A stretch of 64,000 bases of DNA from Nectonema munidae (GCA_030549495.1 JAUIRK010000643.1:1-64000), one strand, 5' to 3'; numbered from the stretch's first letter, positions 10,864 through 21,759 are shown. Numbers and translations are program-made. The notes: a model not told the origin generated them from the sequence alone.

Positions 10864-13548
10864 CTACGATTTCAGGAAAAAGTTATTAGTACGATTAGAA
10901 GATGTAAGATTGAAACCGGTAGGAACCGAAGTAAGTTTGCACTCTTGGTAGCGATCATTACTATCCGTGAATTGAGCAATCTTTTCAGTGAACATAAACG
11001 CAAGACTTTGAATGGAGGAAGGCTCTGTTTTGTGCATGATGATGCAGTTATTAACCTCATCGAGAGAAGCCATGAGCTCTTCATTCAAAATTATCTTTGA
11101 CACAATCATATTCACAGTCTCAGCCTCCAGCTCAAAATGCTGGCACAAGTAGGTTAGAGAGATGGAGTTGTAGATTCTACTGTAGGTGTAAAGAAAGGAT
11201 CGCAAGCTCTCTTCCTTGATCTTCTTCTCCAGAATGTTGCAGGTTTCTGTGGGATTGGGAAACAAATCCCAAACCTTGGTCTTCATCTTCAGGTTAAGAA
11301 TATTGCTGCAACACTTCTTCCAGTCACCGTGAAGCATGGCTTTGCAAGCAGCAAATATGTAATCGCGAGCAGTATCAGGCGGGCCTACCAAATGCTGGCG
11401 CTCACTTTGTCTGAGTTGGTAGTAGAACTTTTTGCTGTGCATCCTCCTCTTCTCAGCCTCTCCCAGCGCGATATACGGCACTTCGATACACATCGCACAC
11501 ACCAGGTAGATGTACTCCATCAGCTCCAGGTTGATGTGCATGTGGAAGGGCATCTGTCGAGCCTTTTCCACCTTCTCCTGTTCCCGAGTCTTTTCGTAGG
11601 CGTCGCGGGGGTTGCTGGGGATGATGCCTTGCGCAAGAAGCTCCTTCACGCGTCCACTTGACTGAATGTCAAGCAGGGCGTTGTGCGCGTCCTTGATGCG
11701 ATTCATGCGAAACGCGCACAGTCCAAGCTGCACCATCGCTCTGTTGTACAAAATCATGGTGGCTATGTCTGTCAAAGTTATGTTGTCTTGAAAGTGAGAC
11801 ATTAGGAGCAAGTCTCGTGCAGCAAAGTAGTTGTCGTGGAGGGAGTAGTAATAGATCTGGAGGAGCATGCATTTAACGATCAGTCTCTTGTTTTCATCAT
11901 TAACGTAGATGTAATTGCATAACTCATCAAAGAGGAGCAAATCACCCGTTTCATTCTTTTCAAACACTTTCGCTTTGCGCTCCGCCAACTCAATTTTGGC
12001 TTCGTTGTCAAATTTATAATAAGTATGCTCCAACTTTTTGTAATATATTCGACAGAGTTCGTTAGAGGTGCCGTGCTGCTTGATGTAGATGATCAAGCTA
12101 TCAATTAGGCTGCACATCGTTTTTTCGTTCTTTAGCTTCTCCAAGTACTCGTTGCTGTAGGGATCAGCGTTTTGGAGAATCTTGATGAACTCCTGATCCG
12201 CCACTTCGTATATCGAAAGAATACAGTGCTGCAGCTTCACACTTTTGTCTTCAGAGTCTAGATTATTGGGCAATAAATTTTCCGATTCTTCATCCACTCT
12301 TTGCCCGACAATGATTTGAGGATTTTCAGAGAGTAGAGTAATCAAGGTATCAATACATTTGAGGCATTCGCTCCAATTATCAGGTTTCATGAAATTGTTA
12401 ATGGAAGAGTTGTAATCAAAGAAAGCAGAAACTTTATTGAAGAGGATCTTGCAAAGAACAGGAACGTCCAAATTAAAGGATTTGTGCAGTTTGATCATTT
12501 CATCAAAGTACTCAATCTGTTCTTTTATATCAACAGTCTTTCTACCCCGAACATTGATAATTTCGTTTAGTTTCAACAAAAAGTCGCATCGACTAACACC
12601 ATCCTCCACAGAAAACAGTTTGATTTTCTCTCTTTGCTTAAGCATTCCAGCGGTTTTAACATCACTCCACACGCCCGCCGAGTTATCATTTTCGTCTTTT
12701 GTGAGTCCAGGCCTTTTCTCTACAAGCGCCTTCGGCTCCTTCTTCTTCTTCTCTTTCTTGTCCTTCTCAACGACGTCGGTCTCCTTTTTCAAAAACTTGG
12801 ATGCCAAGTTCTTTTCGCCATCCTCTTCGTCGTCATCATCACTCAGGATCGAGTCTTCTTCGTAAGTGTCACTCCAGTTAGACAATTCATTGTCCGCATC
12901 TTTTTCAACGGATGCCTTTCTTGCTGTCTTTTCTTTTGCGTCAAATTCTTCGCAAGCATCAACCACATCTCTATCTCTAGCCTCATCTATGACATTAATA
13001 TTGTCTTCGACTTCAGATTCATTTTCCGAATTTTGTTCATCGTGAATGTCCTCTTGACCATCTTGTATATTTTCTCTAATTTGTATAATTAGGTCTTCAT
13101 AATTTTTATTATATTTTCTAAGCTTTTGTCGTAATGAAGCCAAACTTTTGGAATTATTTTTACTCAAGCTTTTTTTATCCTCCCAAACAGAATTGACGAA
13201 ATCTTCTAATTCTATTAAAAATTTGATGAACATTAAAGGAGGATGACCATTCACATCAATCACGCCTTTCGATTTCACATAGCACTTCTGAAAGTCTTCA
13301 AAATCCGAGCACAGCTTGCTCATGTCTTTGATTTTTTTGTGATTTTTGAACTGCTTTATGATATCCTTTAAGTCATCTTCATGTTTCTCCTTAGCGCTCT
13401 TAACAACTCTTTTTTCTTCCTTTTCTTCTTCGTCACTAAATTGAAAAGGCTTTATATTCACTGCTTTCTGGGGAGCAACGATTTCATTATCACTTTCTTC
13501 TGTCTCTTCGCCAGAGCTAGATTCACCTCTGAAGAAAAACTTTGACAT
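10864..13548 (-). CDS. EIF3C: Eukaryotic translation initiation factor 3 subunit C
   Basis: This encodes a core subunit of eIF3, the scaffold that binds the 40S ribosome, eIF1, eIF2 and eIF5 during start-codon selection. It is an 894-residue single open frame (human protein 913). The N-terminus MSKFFFRGESSSGEETEES, acidic and Ser-rich, matches the family's start, followed by highly charged Lys/Glu/Asp segments to about residue 300. The PCI domain lies near residues 640-845, with strongly conserved FHMHINLEL (from 668), ERQHLVGPP, KVWDLFPNP, KKIKEESLR and ILNEELMASLDEV. The C-terminal Arg/Gly-rich tail of vertebrate eIF3C is absent, replaced by about 30 unrelated residues. There are no introns. 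The ATG at 13546-13548 is chosen because it gives the canonical N-terminus. The gene is on the same strand as TFIIE alpha, 606 bp downstream of it. Identification is near certain. Confidence 0.97.
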   Translation of the reverse strand: MSKFFFRGESSSGEETEESDNEIVAPQKAVNIKPFQFSDEEEKEEKRVVKSAKEKHEDDLKDIIKQFKNHKKIKDMSKLCSDFEDFQKCYVKSKGVIDVNGHPPLMFIKFLIELEDFVNSVWEDKKSLSKNNSKSLASLRQKLRKYNKNYEDLIIQIRENIQDGQEDIHDEQNSENESEVEDNINVIDEARDRDVVDACEEFDAKEKTARKASVEKDADNELSNWSDTYEEDSILSDDDDEEDGEKNLASKFLKKETDVVEKDKKEKKKKEPKALVEKRPGLTKDENDNSAGVWSDVKTAGMLKQREKIKLFSVEDGVSRCDFLLKLNEIINVRGRKTVDIKEQIEYFDEMIKLHKSFNLDVPVLCKILFNKVSAFFDYNSSINNFMKPDNWSECLKCIDTLITLLSENPQIIVGQRVDEESENLLPNNLDSEDKSVKLQHCILSIYEVADQEFIKILQNADPYSNEYLEKLKNEKTMCSLIDSLIIYIKQHGTSNELCRIYYKKLEHTYYKFDNEAKIELAERKAKVFEKNETGDLLLFDELCNYIYVNDENKRLIVKCMLLQIYYYSLHDNYFAARDLLLMSHFQDNITLTDIATMILYNRAMVQLGLCAFRMNRIKDAHNALLDIQSSGRVKELLAQGIIPSNPRDAYEKTREQEKVEKARQMPFHMHINLELMEYIYLVCAMCIEVPYIALGEAEKRRMHSKKFYYQLRQSERQHLVGPPDTARDYIFAACKAMLHGDWKKCCSNILNLKMKTKVWDLFPNPTETCNILEKKIKEESLRSFLYTYSRIYNSISLTYLCQHFELEAETVNMIVSKIILNEELMASLDEVNNCIIMHKTEPSSIQSLAFMFTEKIAQFTDSNDRYQECKLTSVPTGFNLTSSNRTNNFFLKS

Positions 13549-14154
13549 TTCTTTTCAACAATCTAAACAAAGAAGAGTAGACTTTAATCAAAAATGGTTA
13601 TATAAACCAAGTGTGAATAAAACGGCTGTATATGAAAGCACATATTATCCAGGGAAGTTTTGAACCAAAATAAAAGATATAGCTGAAATATTTTAATTAG
13701 TTAATTAACTTATAAGTATTTATTTAGTGATTAATCAGTAACAAATAATTAAACATAGTTTTAAGCGGCGAAGTGAACCAAACCATAATGGATATGATAT
13801 GACTGGTTAATATAACTGCTTTGAGTGATTTATGACAGATCATCCTTTAATCATTTTGTGTTGACTTTGCCTTAAATCTACATCATTACAGTTTCAATCT
13901 AGTGACATGTCGAATTCTTTTTAAACGAAGTGTAGTTATCGAAAAAAATATTTAATCATTGCTGACTAATTTAAAATGCTTTGCGACCGACTTTTGAGCT
14001 TAAAGTAATTTCTTTCAATTTGACTTGACTCAAAAGGAATAAAAGCACTATCATTATTATTATTATGAGTAAAGTGTACATTTTATTAAATTAGAAAGTG
14101 TGCTTTACACAAAAAGCGTGAACATAGAAGACGTCCCTTCTCCCAGTAGACTCA
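13549..14154. other. Spacer between TFIIE alpha and eIF3C
   Basis: 606 bp of AT-rich DNA with no open frame of note. It must hold the TFIIE alpha 3' end (AATAAA on minus at 14082-14087) and, if the genes are transcribed separately, the eIF3C promoter. I see no clear TATA box or initiator. Confidence 0.5.
14082..14087 (-). other. Poly(A) signal of TFIIE alpha
   Basis: AATAAA on the minus strand, about 70 nt after the stop codon of the TFIIE alpha gene. Confidence 0.55.
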
Positions 14155-15516
14155 TCAGTAAAAGTGATCAGAGTAAAAGTCCTGGCTCAAAGCGATGTAC
14201 TCATTCTTTTCATCCTCACTCATTTGTCCGAGCCAGTGAGAGTCGATTTGGGAGAGGCGCAATTTCTTGCCACAACGTTTGATCCAAATCACCGGCTGCT
14301 CCTCACTTTCTTCTTCGCAGAACTCAAATTCGCAACCCTGCTCACGTTGATCCACAAAGCATTTAGGAGACTTTATTGATTCCTTGGCTCCGCCCGCGCT
14401 CCCATTCGAGGTGAGTGACGCAACAAAAGTTTGAGTGGCCTGCGGAGCATTGCTATTTATATTGGCAGGGGCGTTGTCAACAGGCTTCGTTTTACTTTCA
14501 TGAATAAGGAGTGTTTTCATGATTATGTTATCGACATTGGCAACAGCTGTGCTCAAACTACTACTAGTATTGGCGTGATGATTGACAGGAGTACTGGTAC
14601 TCACTTTCCTCGATTCGACGCAACTCTCTTTGAGCCAGGAAGGAATATTGGCGTCACTTTCTTCACTCTCGGCTACAGGTTGTTTGGTAGGGGCGAGAAA
14701 TGGGTGTGTGATTACATCATCAGGATTGATTATGTTAACGGTAATTTCGCGTTCATTGCCTTCCTCGTACAGATTGAACTCTTTCGATGATGTTCCTGCT
14801 GTCCTCAAAGCTGATTGGCCCGGATTAGCACCACTCTGACTCGCTTGCATCCCGGGCATCGATAGGAATAGAGAGGTGGATGTGGGGAAGGAATAATTTT
14901 CGGTTCTCTTAAGGAGTTGGTAGATGTCTTCGAACTGCTTATTGAACAAAAGCATCATTTGCCTGGCCTCCCTCTTGGACTTATTCTTGTAGGCGTTTTC
15001 CTCGACTTCTGCGCCGCAATACGTGCACAACAGTTCTCTGGTTAGTGCGTCGAACAACTTGTCCACTTCTAGGTCTGAGTACACGCTCTCACACGAAGTG
15101 CACTTGAAAGCTGCTCGCGTGCTAGCTGACGTTTCCTCGATCTCCAACTTCTGGCGCATCTTGTCGAGTTTGTAGCGAACAACATTCGCCACAATTCGGT
15201 AGTCGATGTAGTAGAAGACAGACTGGTTTGCGCGGCCAGTCTGCGCGTCGGTGGAGACGCGGATCTGTTTTTTCACGAGCTTATCGCATTTGAGTTGGTT
15301 GAGCAAAGCTCGCAGGTGCTTCTTCTCGAGATTCAGCAAATCGGATAAGTCATCTTCTGTCATGCAGGCGTGGTGAATGAGGTAGTCGATCACAACGGTG
15401 TGCTCAACGTCGTAAAACATCGAGGAGATGAGCCAGGTCAGCTTCTTCAAGGATTTGGGGATCTTGGTCACTTGAGCGGCTGTGGAAATGCCATCGCTGT
15501 ACAAAGCGGATGCCAT
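14155..15516 (-). CDS. GTF2E1: General transcription factor IIE subunit alpha
   Basis: TFIIE alpha pairs with TFIIE beta and recruits and regulates TFIIH at the Pol II pre-initiation complex. It is a 453-residue intronless frame (human 439). An extended winged helix spans about residues 20-115 (LTWLISSMFYDVEHTVVIDY, then LLNLEKKHLRALLNQLKCDK and the YYIDYRIVANVVRYKLDKM helix). A C4 zinc ribbon follows with CxxC pairs at 139/142 (CTSC) and 164/167 (CTYC), with LFDALTRELLC between. Residues about 210-390 are low-complexity and Ser/Thr/Asn-rich. The acidic C-terminus (EFCEEESEEQP) and the final LGQMSEDEKNEYIALSQDF match the family's C-terminal TFIIH/p62-binding region. All zinc ligands are present. 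The ATG at 15514-15516 has G at +4 but T at -3. It lies upstream of eIF3C on the same strand. Confidence 0.96.
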   Translation of the reverse strand: MASALYSDGISTAAQVTKIPKSLKKLTWLISSMFYDVEHTVVIDYLIHHACMTEDDLSDLLNLEKKHLRALLNQLKCDKLVKKQIRVSTDAQTGRANQSVFYYIDYRIVANVVRYKLDKMRQKLEIEETSASTRAAFKCTSCESVYSDLEVDKLFDALTRELLCTYCGAEVEENAYKNKSKREARQMMLLFNKQFEDIYQLLKRTENYSFPTSTSLFLSMPGMQASQSGANPGQSALRTAGTSSKEFNLYEEGNEREITVNIINPDDVITHPFLAPTKQPVAESEESDANIPSWLKESCVESRKVSTSTPVNHHANTSSSLSTAVANVDNIIMKTLLIHESKTKPVDNAPANINSNAPQATQTFVASLTSNGSAGGAKESIKSPKCFVDQREQGCEFEFCEEESEEQPVIWIKRCGKKLRLSQIDSHWLGQMSEDEKNEYIALSQDFYSDHFY

Positions 15517-15877
15517 TGATCTCTACCTCTGGTAATCTTTCGCGCGTCAAATCAACACATGATACACAGACACGTCATTCTGAATATCAATGCAAAAAAG
15601 ACGATTAGAAAAGAAGGAATACGAAGAAAATTTCTTAATTTTAAAAAACTAGCTCTCATTAATTATTCCTTAAAAATCACAAAATCTCGTTAGATCGTGT
15701 CTTTTATTGTCTCATGGTTTTACAAGTTTTCAGCCAAACCTTTGTTTTCTTTAGTTTAGTCAAACGCCAACTCAAGCTCAGGATCTATATTTTTACACAT
15801 GGAGTTCTTGTTTTGATCTCTCCCGACTAGTAACTATTGAGAGCTTATACATATTTTGTTTTTTATACAAAAAATGG
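15517..15877. promoter_or_regulatory. Possible bidirectional promoter region
   Basis: 361 bp between the TFIIE alpha start (minus) and the first ATG of a possible plus-strand gene at 15878. The role is inferred only from the divergent layout; no specific element is recognised. Confidence 0.3.
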
Positions 15878-17128
15878 ATGGGTAGAGTGGCATGGGAACT
15901 ATCACCGAATAAAAAAGAATTCTTAGGAAAAGAATTAAAAATAAAAATGCGATTTTTTTTTGAAAATTCAGCGAATAGTAATGATCTTTTGAAAAATGAA
16001 TGAATATATTTTCAAATTTCACATGTGATTGATAGAAGAAATCTACGAATGAAAAGTATCTGGAGTGATTCTTCGGAACACCCTTATCCAGTAAAAGAAT
16101 CATTCATAACGGATTTTGGATACCATGATGCATTGGCTTGGATTAAAAAACTGAAAGCAAAACACAGAAGATAAGTCTTGCTTAGCATCATCATTATGGC
16201 ATCTTTTTTAAATAACTAGATAAAAGCATTTGCTCCATAAGCACATATAACAATTTAAATGAGCTAAATAATTTGGTTTAAAATCGCAAGCATGTCTGAA
16301 AATTTCGAAAGCAAATCAATTTTCAGTTTTCAACGACATTCCATATTTGAGAAAAGATGATAAAAAGAAAGTATGTGAAGGAGCCAACAAAACATGTTAA
16401 CCTTCAAATTAAAACTATTGAATTTCATTTAAGAAAACCTAAACTTAAATTTAAAATAAAAATACTCAAATTAAACAAAAAAAAATTGACCTCCATCTTA
16501 AAAAAAATAAATTGATAAAAGAAAATTAAGGTTAAAACAGAATTTAAATTTGTTTACTTTCCTACATCCTTCTTTTAGTAGAACTGTATGTTATCGTCTA
16601 TTTTTATTTCTGTCAATTTTGAACTTTTACAACTCAAGGCACACATTTTTAAAGGGTAAAGATAAAAAAGCATGTACAGGTGTTGGAAATAAGATAAATT
16701 AAAAATACATGATCAAAATAACTTTTACATTTAGCATACTTAGTTTTAAAAGCGATTCAAAATAAAGTTTTCAGTGTCCTCTCAACCATATTTTTTTATT
16801 TTAAACCATTCTTCTTCATCATGGACACGCTTTATATTTTTTTTATTTAAATTAAATTCTTTTAGTTCGAAGGTTAATTCTAAAACTGACGAGATCTCTC
16901 TTTAAAAAAGTAAATAATGTCACAATAAACATAAGTGCAGTCTGGTTGAAACAATTCGACAAAACAAGAGAAAAAGAAGAAATAAAAAAAGTAAGCCAAC
17001 TCTATGAATGTATAAGTTCTGAAATCGAGAGAAAGTCTCATGAGCATGAAAAACATGATGTTCAGCTTCCTTTAAAGAATAACGCGAAAAAGAAACATGA
17101 AGCCCTAAATAAGCAACGCAAATTTTGA
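15878..17128 (+). pseudogene. Candidate host gene or gene relic, divergent from TFIIE alpha
   Basis: Three stretches look like protein on the plus strand. (1) From the ATG at 15878, MGRVAWELSPNKKEFLGKEL runs 41 codons to an in-frame TGA (16001-16003), then the same frame stays open for 56 more codons, including SDSSEHPYPVKESFITDFGY and ALAWIKKLKAKHRR, to TAA. (2) 16327-16370: acceptor TTTTCAG, 14 codons FNDIPYLRKDDKKK, donor GTATGT. (3) 16941-17128: acceptor GTGCAG, then WLKQFDKTREKEEIKK and SQLYECISSEIERKSHEHEK, ending LNKQRKF and TGA. The phase between pieces 2 and 3 does not match, so an exon is missing or a boundary is wrong. No family is recognised. It could be a spliced gene, a decayed one, or, less likely, a recoded UGA. 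Confidence 0.35.
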
Positions 17129-17394
17129 ACATCTTGTGTTTATCAAAAGCAATTTCATTTCTTCATCACCACTATGAATCTACAATATACCGGTAAACTG
17201 TAGGGTATATACAAATTCCAAGCTGACATTTGTGCTTACTCTATTCTATATCATTCTTCTAAAATACATTAAATTTTATTTCCAACCATTCGCATCCCTG
17301 CCTGTATTCTATTTTTCAACATACGTTACATCATAATAATTTTCAATTAATTTTTGAAAATTAATTTCAATTAATTTTTCGTTACAATCATAAT

Positions 17395-18040
17395 GAATTT
17401 TTTGACAGGTTTGATTGATTTTTATAAAAAATGAATATCACCACTGAATTCAGCATATTTGAAAATGGGTATACATGTGTAAAAAAATTTTATATACTTA
17501 TTTAGATAAAAAGTTCCTTTTTGAGATGAGCTGTAACATTTAGATCAATTTTTTGACCGGTTTGATTGATTTTCATAAAAAAATGAATATAACCACTGAA
17601 TTCAGTATATTTGAAAATGGGTATACATGTGTAAAAAACTTTATATACTTATTTAGATAAAAAGTTCCATTTTGAGATGAGCTGTAACATTTAGATCAAT
17701 TTTTTGACAGGCTTGATTGATTTTCATAAAAAATGAATATCACCACTGAATTAAGCATATTTGAAAATGGGTATACATGCGTAAAAAACTTTATATAATA
17801 ATTTAAATAAAAAGTTCCATTTTGAGATGAGCTGTCAAATATAAATCAATTTTTGGACAGGTTTGATTGATTTTGATAAAAAAATGGACATCACCACTGA
17901 ATTCAGCATAGTTGAAATATATATGTAACATTAAAAATATTTATAAAAACTTATTAATATCTGAGAAAAATAGGGGGGGGGGGGGCACTTTACGCCCCCC
18001 CAGCACTTGAGCGGACAAATTTTGCCCAGCACTAATAGGG
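17395..18040 (+). repeat. 151-bp satellite array ending in a TTAA-type terminus
   Basis: A unit of about 151 bp (landmark GACAGGTTTGATTGATTTT at 17404, 17555, 17706 and 17856) repeats about 3.5 times. It is followed by a G12-13 run, GCACTTTACGCC and AGCACTAATAGGG, ending at TTAA (18041-18044). A second locus at 34870-35681 has the same unit and the same terminus. The TTAA-flanked CCCTAT-like end suggests a piggyBac-type non-autonomous element that carries an internal satellite. Confidence 0.65.
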
Positions 18041-18337
18041 TTAAAATACGGAAAAGGAAATTTTCGTTTTTAATAAGCGTGAAAAATGTCGATTCCACAT
18101 GATCGTCTCCTAGGAGTAGACTAAACACGAGTATTTAGCAGTATTTTGTCTTTTTACGTGTAGTTTTTAAACGTATGGTCTAATCCAAGAAAAACTAATT
18201 TAAATAGTGTCAAGTTTGGGGGAGTCATTTTTGAAAACAAAAACAGTGAAAATGAGTAAACAGCAAATTTCATTTTTAATAAGCTTAAGAAATGGCGATT
18301 CGACATGAGCGTGTCTTTTAGGTTTTAAAAAGTAGAA

Positions 18338-18590
18338 TCAGAGGTCTGGCAAGACCTCCGGGGAGACAACTCGCAAAACTTGCCAGCCTTATTATATATT
18401 ATGTGTAAATCGTAAAATGCTTAAAAAATATACTTAAAATAAAAATTTTCTAAAAATATTTTACATACATATTGAAAGCCACATTTCAAAAATTCTACCT
18501 AAAAGTTCAAAAAATTTAACTTTGAAATTGCAGTTTTATTTCATAAAAACTATATGATTGGTTGAAATGTTTATGTAATATATAATAATA
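18338..18590 (+). repeat. Hairpin-headed 250-bp repeat, copy 2
   Basis: It starts ATCAG plus the hairpin AGGTCTGGCAAGACCT (18342-18357), then CCGGGGAGACAACTCGCAAA and an AT-rich body to GTAATATATAATAATA. It is nearly identical to the copy immediately following, so the pair probably arose by recent tandem duplication. Confidence 0.75.
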
Positions 18591-18618
18591 ATCTATAATA
18601 TAATAATTTCAAGCGAAT

Positions 18619-18863
18619 CATCAGAGGTCTGGCAAGACCTCCGGGGAGACAACTCGCAAAACTTGCCAGCCTTATTATATATTTAAATGTGTAAATCGTA
18701 AAATGCTTAAAAAATATACTTAAAATAAAAATTTTCAAAAAATATTTTACATACATATTGAAAGCCACATTTCAAAAATTCTACCTAAAAGTTCAAAAAA
18801 TTTACCTTTGAAATTGCAGTTTTATTTCATAAAAACTATATGATTGGTTGAAATGTTTATGTA

Positions 18864-18873
<10 letters not shown>
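18619..18873 (+). repeat. Hairpin-headed 250-bp repeat, copy 3
   Basis: The hairpin is at 18625-18640. The body matches copy 2 closely and ends in GTAATATATA, running into an (AAT)n microsatellite. Confidence 0.75.
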
Positions 18874-18911
<38 letters not shown>

Positions 18912-18917
18912 ACTACT
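18869..18917 (+). repeat. (AAT)n microsatellite
   Basis: ATA/AAT trinucleotide run following the 3' end of the hairpin-headed repeat, passing into ACT triplets. Confidence 0.8.
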
Positions 18918-19199
18918 ACCAATACTACTTTTTGAAAATTTTTACTTGTTTGATTTGAAGAAAGAATTAAACTGTTTTTCAATATTTCTTTTTCATGATA
19001 TATATATCATTAGAAAGCTTATCGTTTGCTACATACTCTAGAATAATTTATTTTTGCAAAAGTTTTAAAAAATTTTAATAAATGGACATTACTTCAAAAA
19101 ATTTTGTCTAAATTTTTGAAAAAATTACGGACCACCTTTTTGTTGAAGCATAATCTGTCTTTTTTAAAAAAAAAATAAATGAAAATGGTATCATTGGAA

Positions 19200-19845
19200 A
19201 GGTATACTCTTTGTGGTTAACATAGGCTAGGTTATACAAATAAATATATTTTCATTTTTCCAAAATCGGCTTTTATCTGAGGTCAGTCAAGTTTTATCTA
19301 GTTTCAAAAAATACCAATAATAATTAACGTTCTTAATTTATATAATATTTTTTCAATATTTTATATTCACAAAGGTAAAATATGATTTTTTACATTTTAA
19401 AATTTCATAGTTGAAGAAAACTGTCTAAAATTAATATATATTTTTTACTTTTTATGGGTCAGTAGTATAGGTCAGTATAATGTTTTTCTAATAAATTTAA
19501 AATTATTTTTGAAGTGAAAAATGTTGATCGAATGTACAAGATTTGAAGCTATACTCTTTGTGGGTAAAATACGCTAGGTTTTACAAATAAATATATTTTT
19601 ATTTTTCCAAAATCCGCTTTTATGTGAGGTCAGTCAACTTTTATCTTGTTTCAAAAAATACCAATAATTAACGTGATGAGTTTATATATTATTTCTTCAA
19701 AATTTTATATTCACAAAGGTAGAATATGGGTTTTAACATTTTAAAATGTCATAGTTAAATAAAACTGTCGAAAATTAATATATATTTTTTACTTTTTATG
19801 GGTCAGTAGAGGTCAGTATAATATTTTTCTAATAAATTTTAAATT
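19200..19845 (+). repeat. Diverged tandem repeat, period about 347 bp
   Basis: Two copies are marked by TATACTCTTTGTGG at 19203 and 19550 and by AGGTCAGTCAA and TTTTACTTTTTATGGGTCAG in each. AT-rich and non-coding. Confidence 0.7.
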
Positions 19846-19864
19846 TTTTTTCAAGTGAAAAATG

Positions 19865-20378
19865 TCGATTAAATGTAAAAGTTTTGTTTGATAATCGTAG
19901 TCTACTTTTTAGTTTAGATACAACCTTTCTAATTTTTAACGAAGGGCATACGTTAAAAATTATACCGACAGTGTGCGAAGAATAAATCACATTGTTGATT
20001 GATTTTAGAGCATAATTATGCGAAGAAAGATGAACACATTTTGCATTACGCGTTTGTGAGCGCAGTGAATTCTTATCTCACATACGCTTCACCACATCTT
20101 TAGCACGCGTGTGTGGTTTTGTCGATTGAATGTACGAGTTTTGTTGGATAATCGTAGTCTACTTTTATTTAGTTTAGATACAACCTTTCTAATTTTTAAC
20201 GAAGGGCATTCGTTATATTTATACCGACAGTGTGCGAAGAATAAATCACATTATTGATTGATTTTAGAGCATAACTATGCGAAGAAAGATGAACACATGT
20301 TGCATTACGCGTTTGTGAGCGCAGTTAATTCTTATCTCGCATACGCTACACCACATCTTTAGCACGCGTATGTGGTTT
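19865..20378 (+). repeat. Tandem duplication, 257-bp period
   Basis: Copies at 19865-20121 and 20122-20378 share TCGATT...GATAATCGTAGTCTAC, ACCGACAGTGTGCGAAGAAT and CACCACATCTTTAGCACGCG with few differences. No coding frame. Confidence 0.8.
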
Positions 20379-20599
20379 ATTTTATCGGACTAGTGTACGC
20401 TTAGTTTATTTGTAGTGTTCCTAGCTTAAATCTTAGTCAAATATTAAAACACTTATAACTTTCACATTTCTCAACAAAATGCATCATATACCAAATTAAA
20501 GTATTTTTTATGGCCTTTCAGAATACATTACTTATATCATAAGTACTTAAGAAATGCCATTTTACTGTTTTTATTTTCCATGGGTTTCATACCATTAAT

Positions 20600-21605
20600 T
20601 AGCAGATAAGGGATGCATTTTAAACTAAAGCTCCTTTCATTATGACAAATTTTTACCTATATTGTGTTCCAGCACAATTATAAAGCGACTCTACTCTCAG
20701 AATCTAAATTTATTTGTAGATTTTATAAAATAGTATTAGTTTTTCCATTTTTTTTATAAATTAACCTTCGTTTTTTTATTGGTCAGCATAATCTTTTTCT
20801 AATAAATTTAAAATTATTTTTGAAGTGAAAAATGTAGATCGAATGTACAAGTTTTGTTGGATAATCGTAGTCCACTATTAATTTTTAGATTTTTATAAAA
20901 TCATTTTAGTTTTCAGTTTTTTATATATTAACATTAGTTTTTTACTTCTTTTGAAGTGCGGGTTTGATTTACACTTTGATTCGAAAAAAATATGTTTTGG
21001 ATAAATATTATTTTATTATTGTTTATTGCATATAAATTTTTAAAGAGAAGATAAATAGATCAAAATATGTGTTTTAATCAATTTTTATCAATAAGTAATC
21101 TCATGAATTTATTTTTTTTTCACTTTAATCCTAAATTTATTTCTATATTTTTATAAAATAATTATAATTTTCGACATCCACATTGAAGAAATAATGAGTT
21201 GTTGGATAATCATAGTCTACTTTTATTTAGATTAGATACAACCTTTATAAGGGATGCATTTTAAACTAAAGCTCCTTTCATTTGGACAAATTTTTACCTA
21301 TATTATGTGATAATTTCTAACACAATTATAAAGCGACTCTACTCTCAGAATCTAAATTTATTTGTAGATTTTGAATTAATCAACCAAAATTTAAATGCGG
21401 GTTTGATTTACACTTTGATTCGAAAAAATGTTTTGGATAAATATTATTTTTATTATTGTTTACTGCATTAAATTTAAGGAGATAAGGGATGCATTTTAAA
21501 CTAAAGCTTTTTTCATTTGGACAAATTTTTACCTATATTCTGTGACAATTTCCAGCCCAATTATAAAGCGACTCTACTTTCAGAATCTAAATTTATTTGT
21601 ATATT
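20600..21605 (+). repeat. Dispersed short repeats within a complex block
   Basis: A unit containing GGGATGCATTTTAAACTAAA and AAGCGACTCTACT recurs at about 20607, 21248 and 21487. A second unit, GCGGGTTTGATTTACACTTT, recurs at about 20957 and 21399. The block appears to have been built by repeated segmental duplication; no gene is seen. Confidence 0.7.
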
Positions 21606-21759
21606 GAAGAAATATTTTTTCAGTATAAAGAGTTTAGAAAACTCTTCTCTAATATGTAATGATATATTCTCATCTAAATTTATTTGTATATTGAAGAAAT
21701 ATTTTTTCAGTATAAAGAGTTTAGAAAACTCTTCTCTAATATGTAATGATATATTCTCA
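21586..21759 (+). repeat. Exact 87-bp tandem duplication
   Basis: 21586-21672 and 21673-21759 appear identical (start TCTAAATTTATTTGTATATT, end ATATTCTCA). The second copy runs straight into the left end of the palindromic element at 21756, sharing CTCA. Confidence 0.9.

Noticed and set aside
11329-11661. Plus-strand 110-codon frame inside eIF3C
   Set aside because: Opposite-strand shadow of a conserved coding region.
12437-13092. Plus-strand frames inside eIF3C
   Set aside because: Antisense shadow of the Lys/Glu-rich N-terminal part.
14164-14839. Plus-strand frames inside TFIIE alpha
   Set aside because: Antisense shadows; the minus-strand frame has clear homology.
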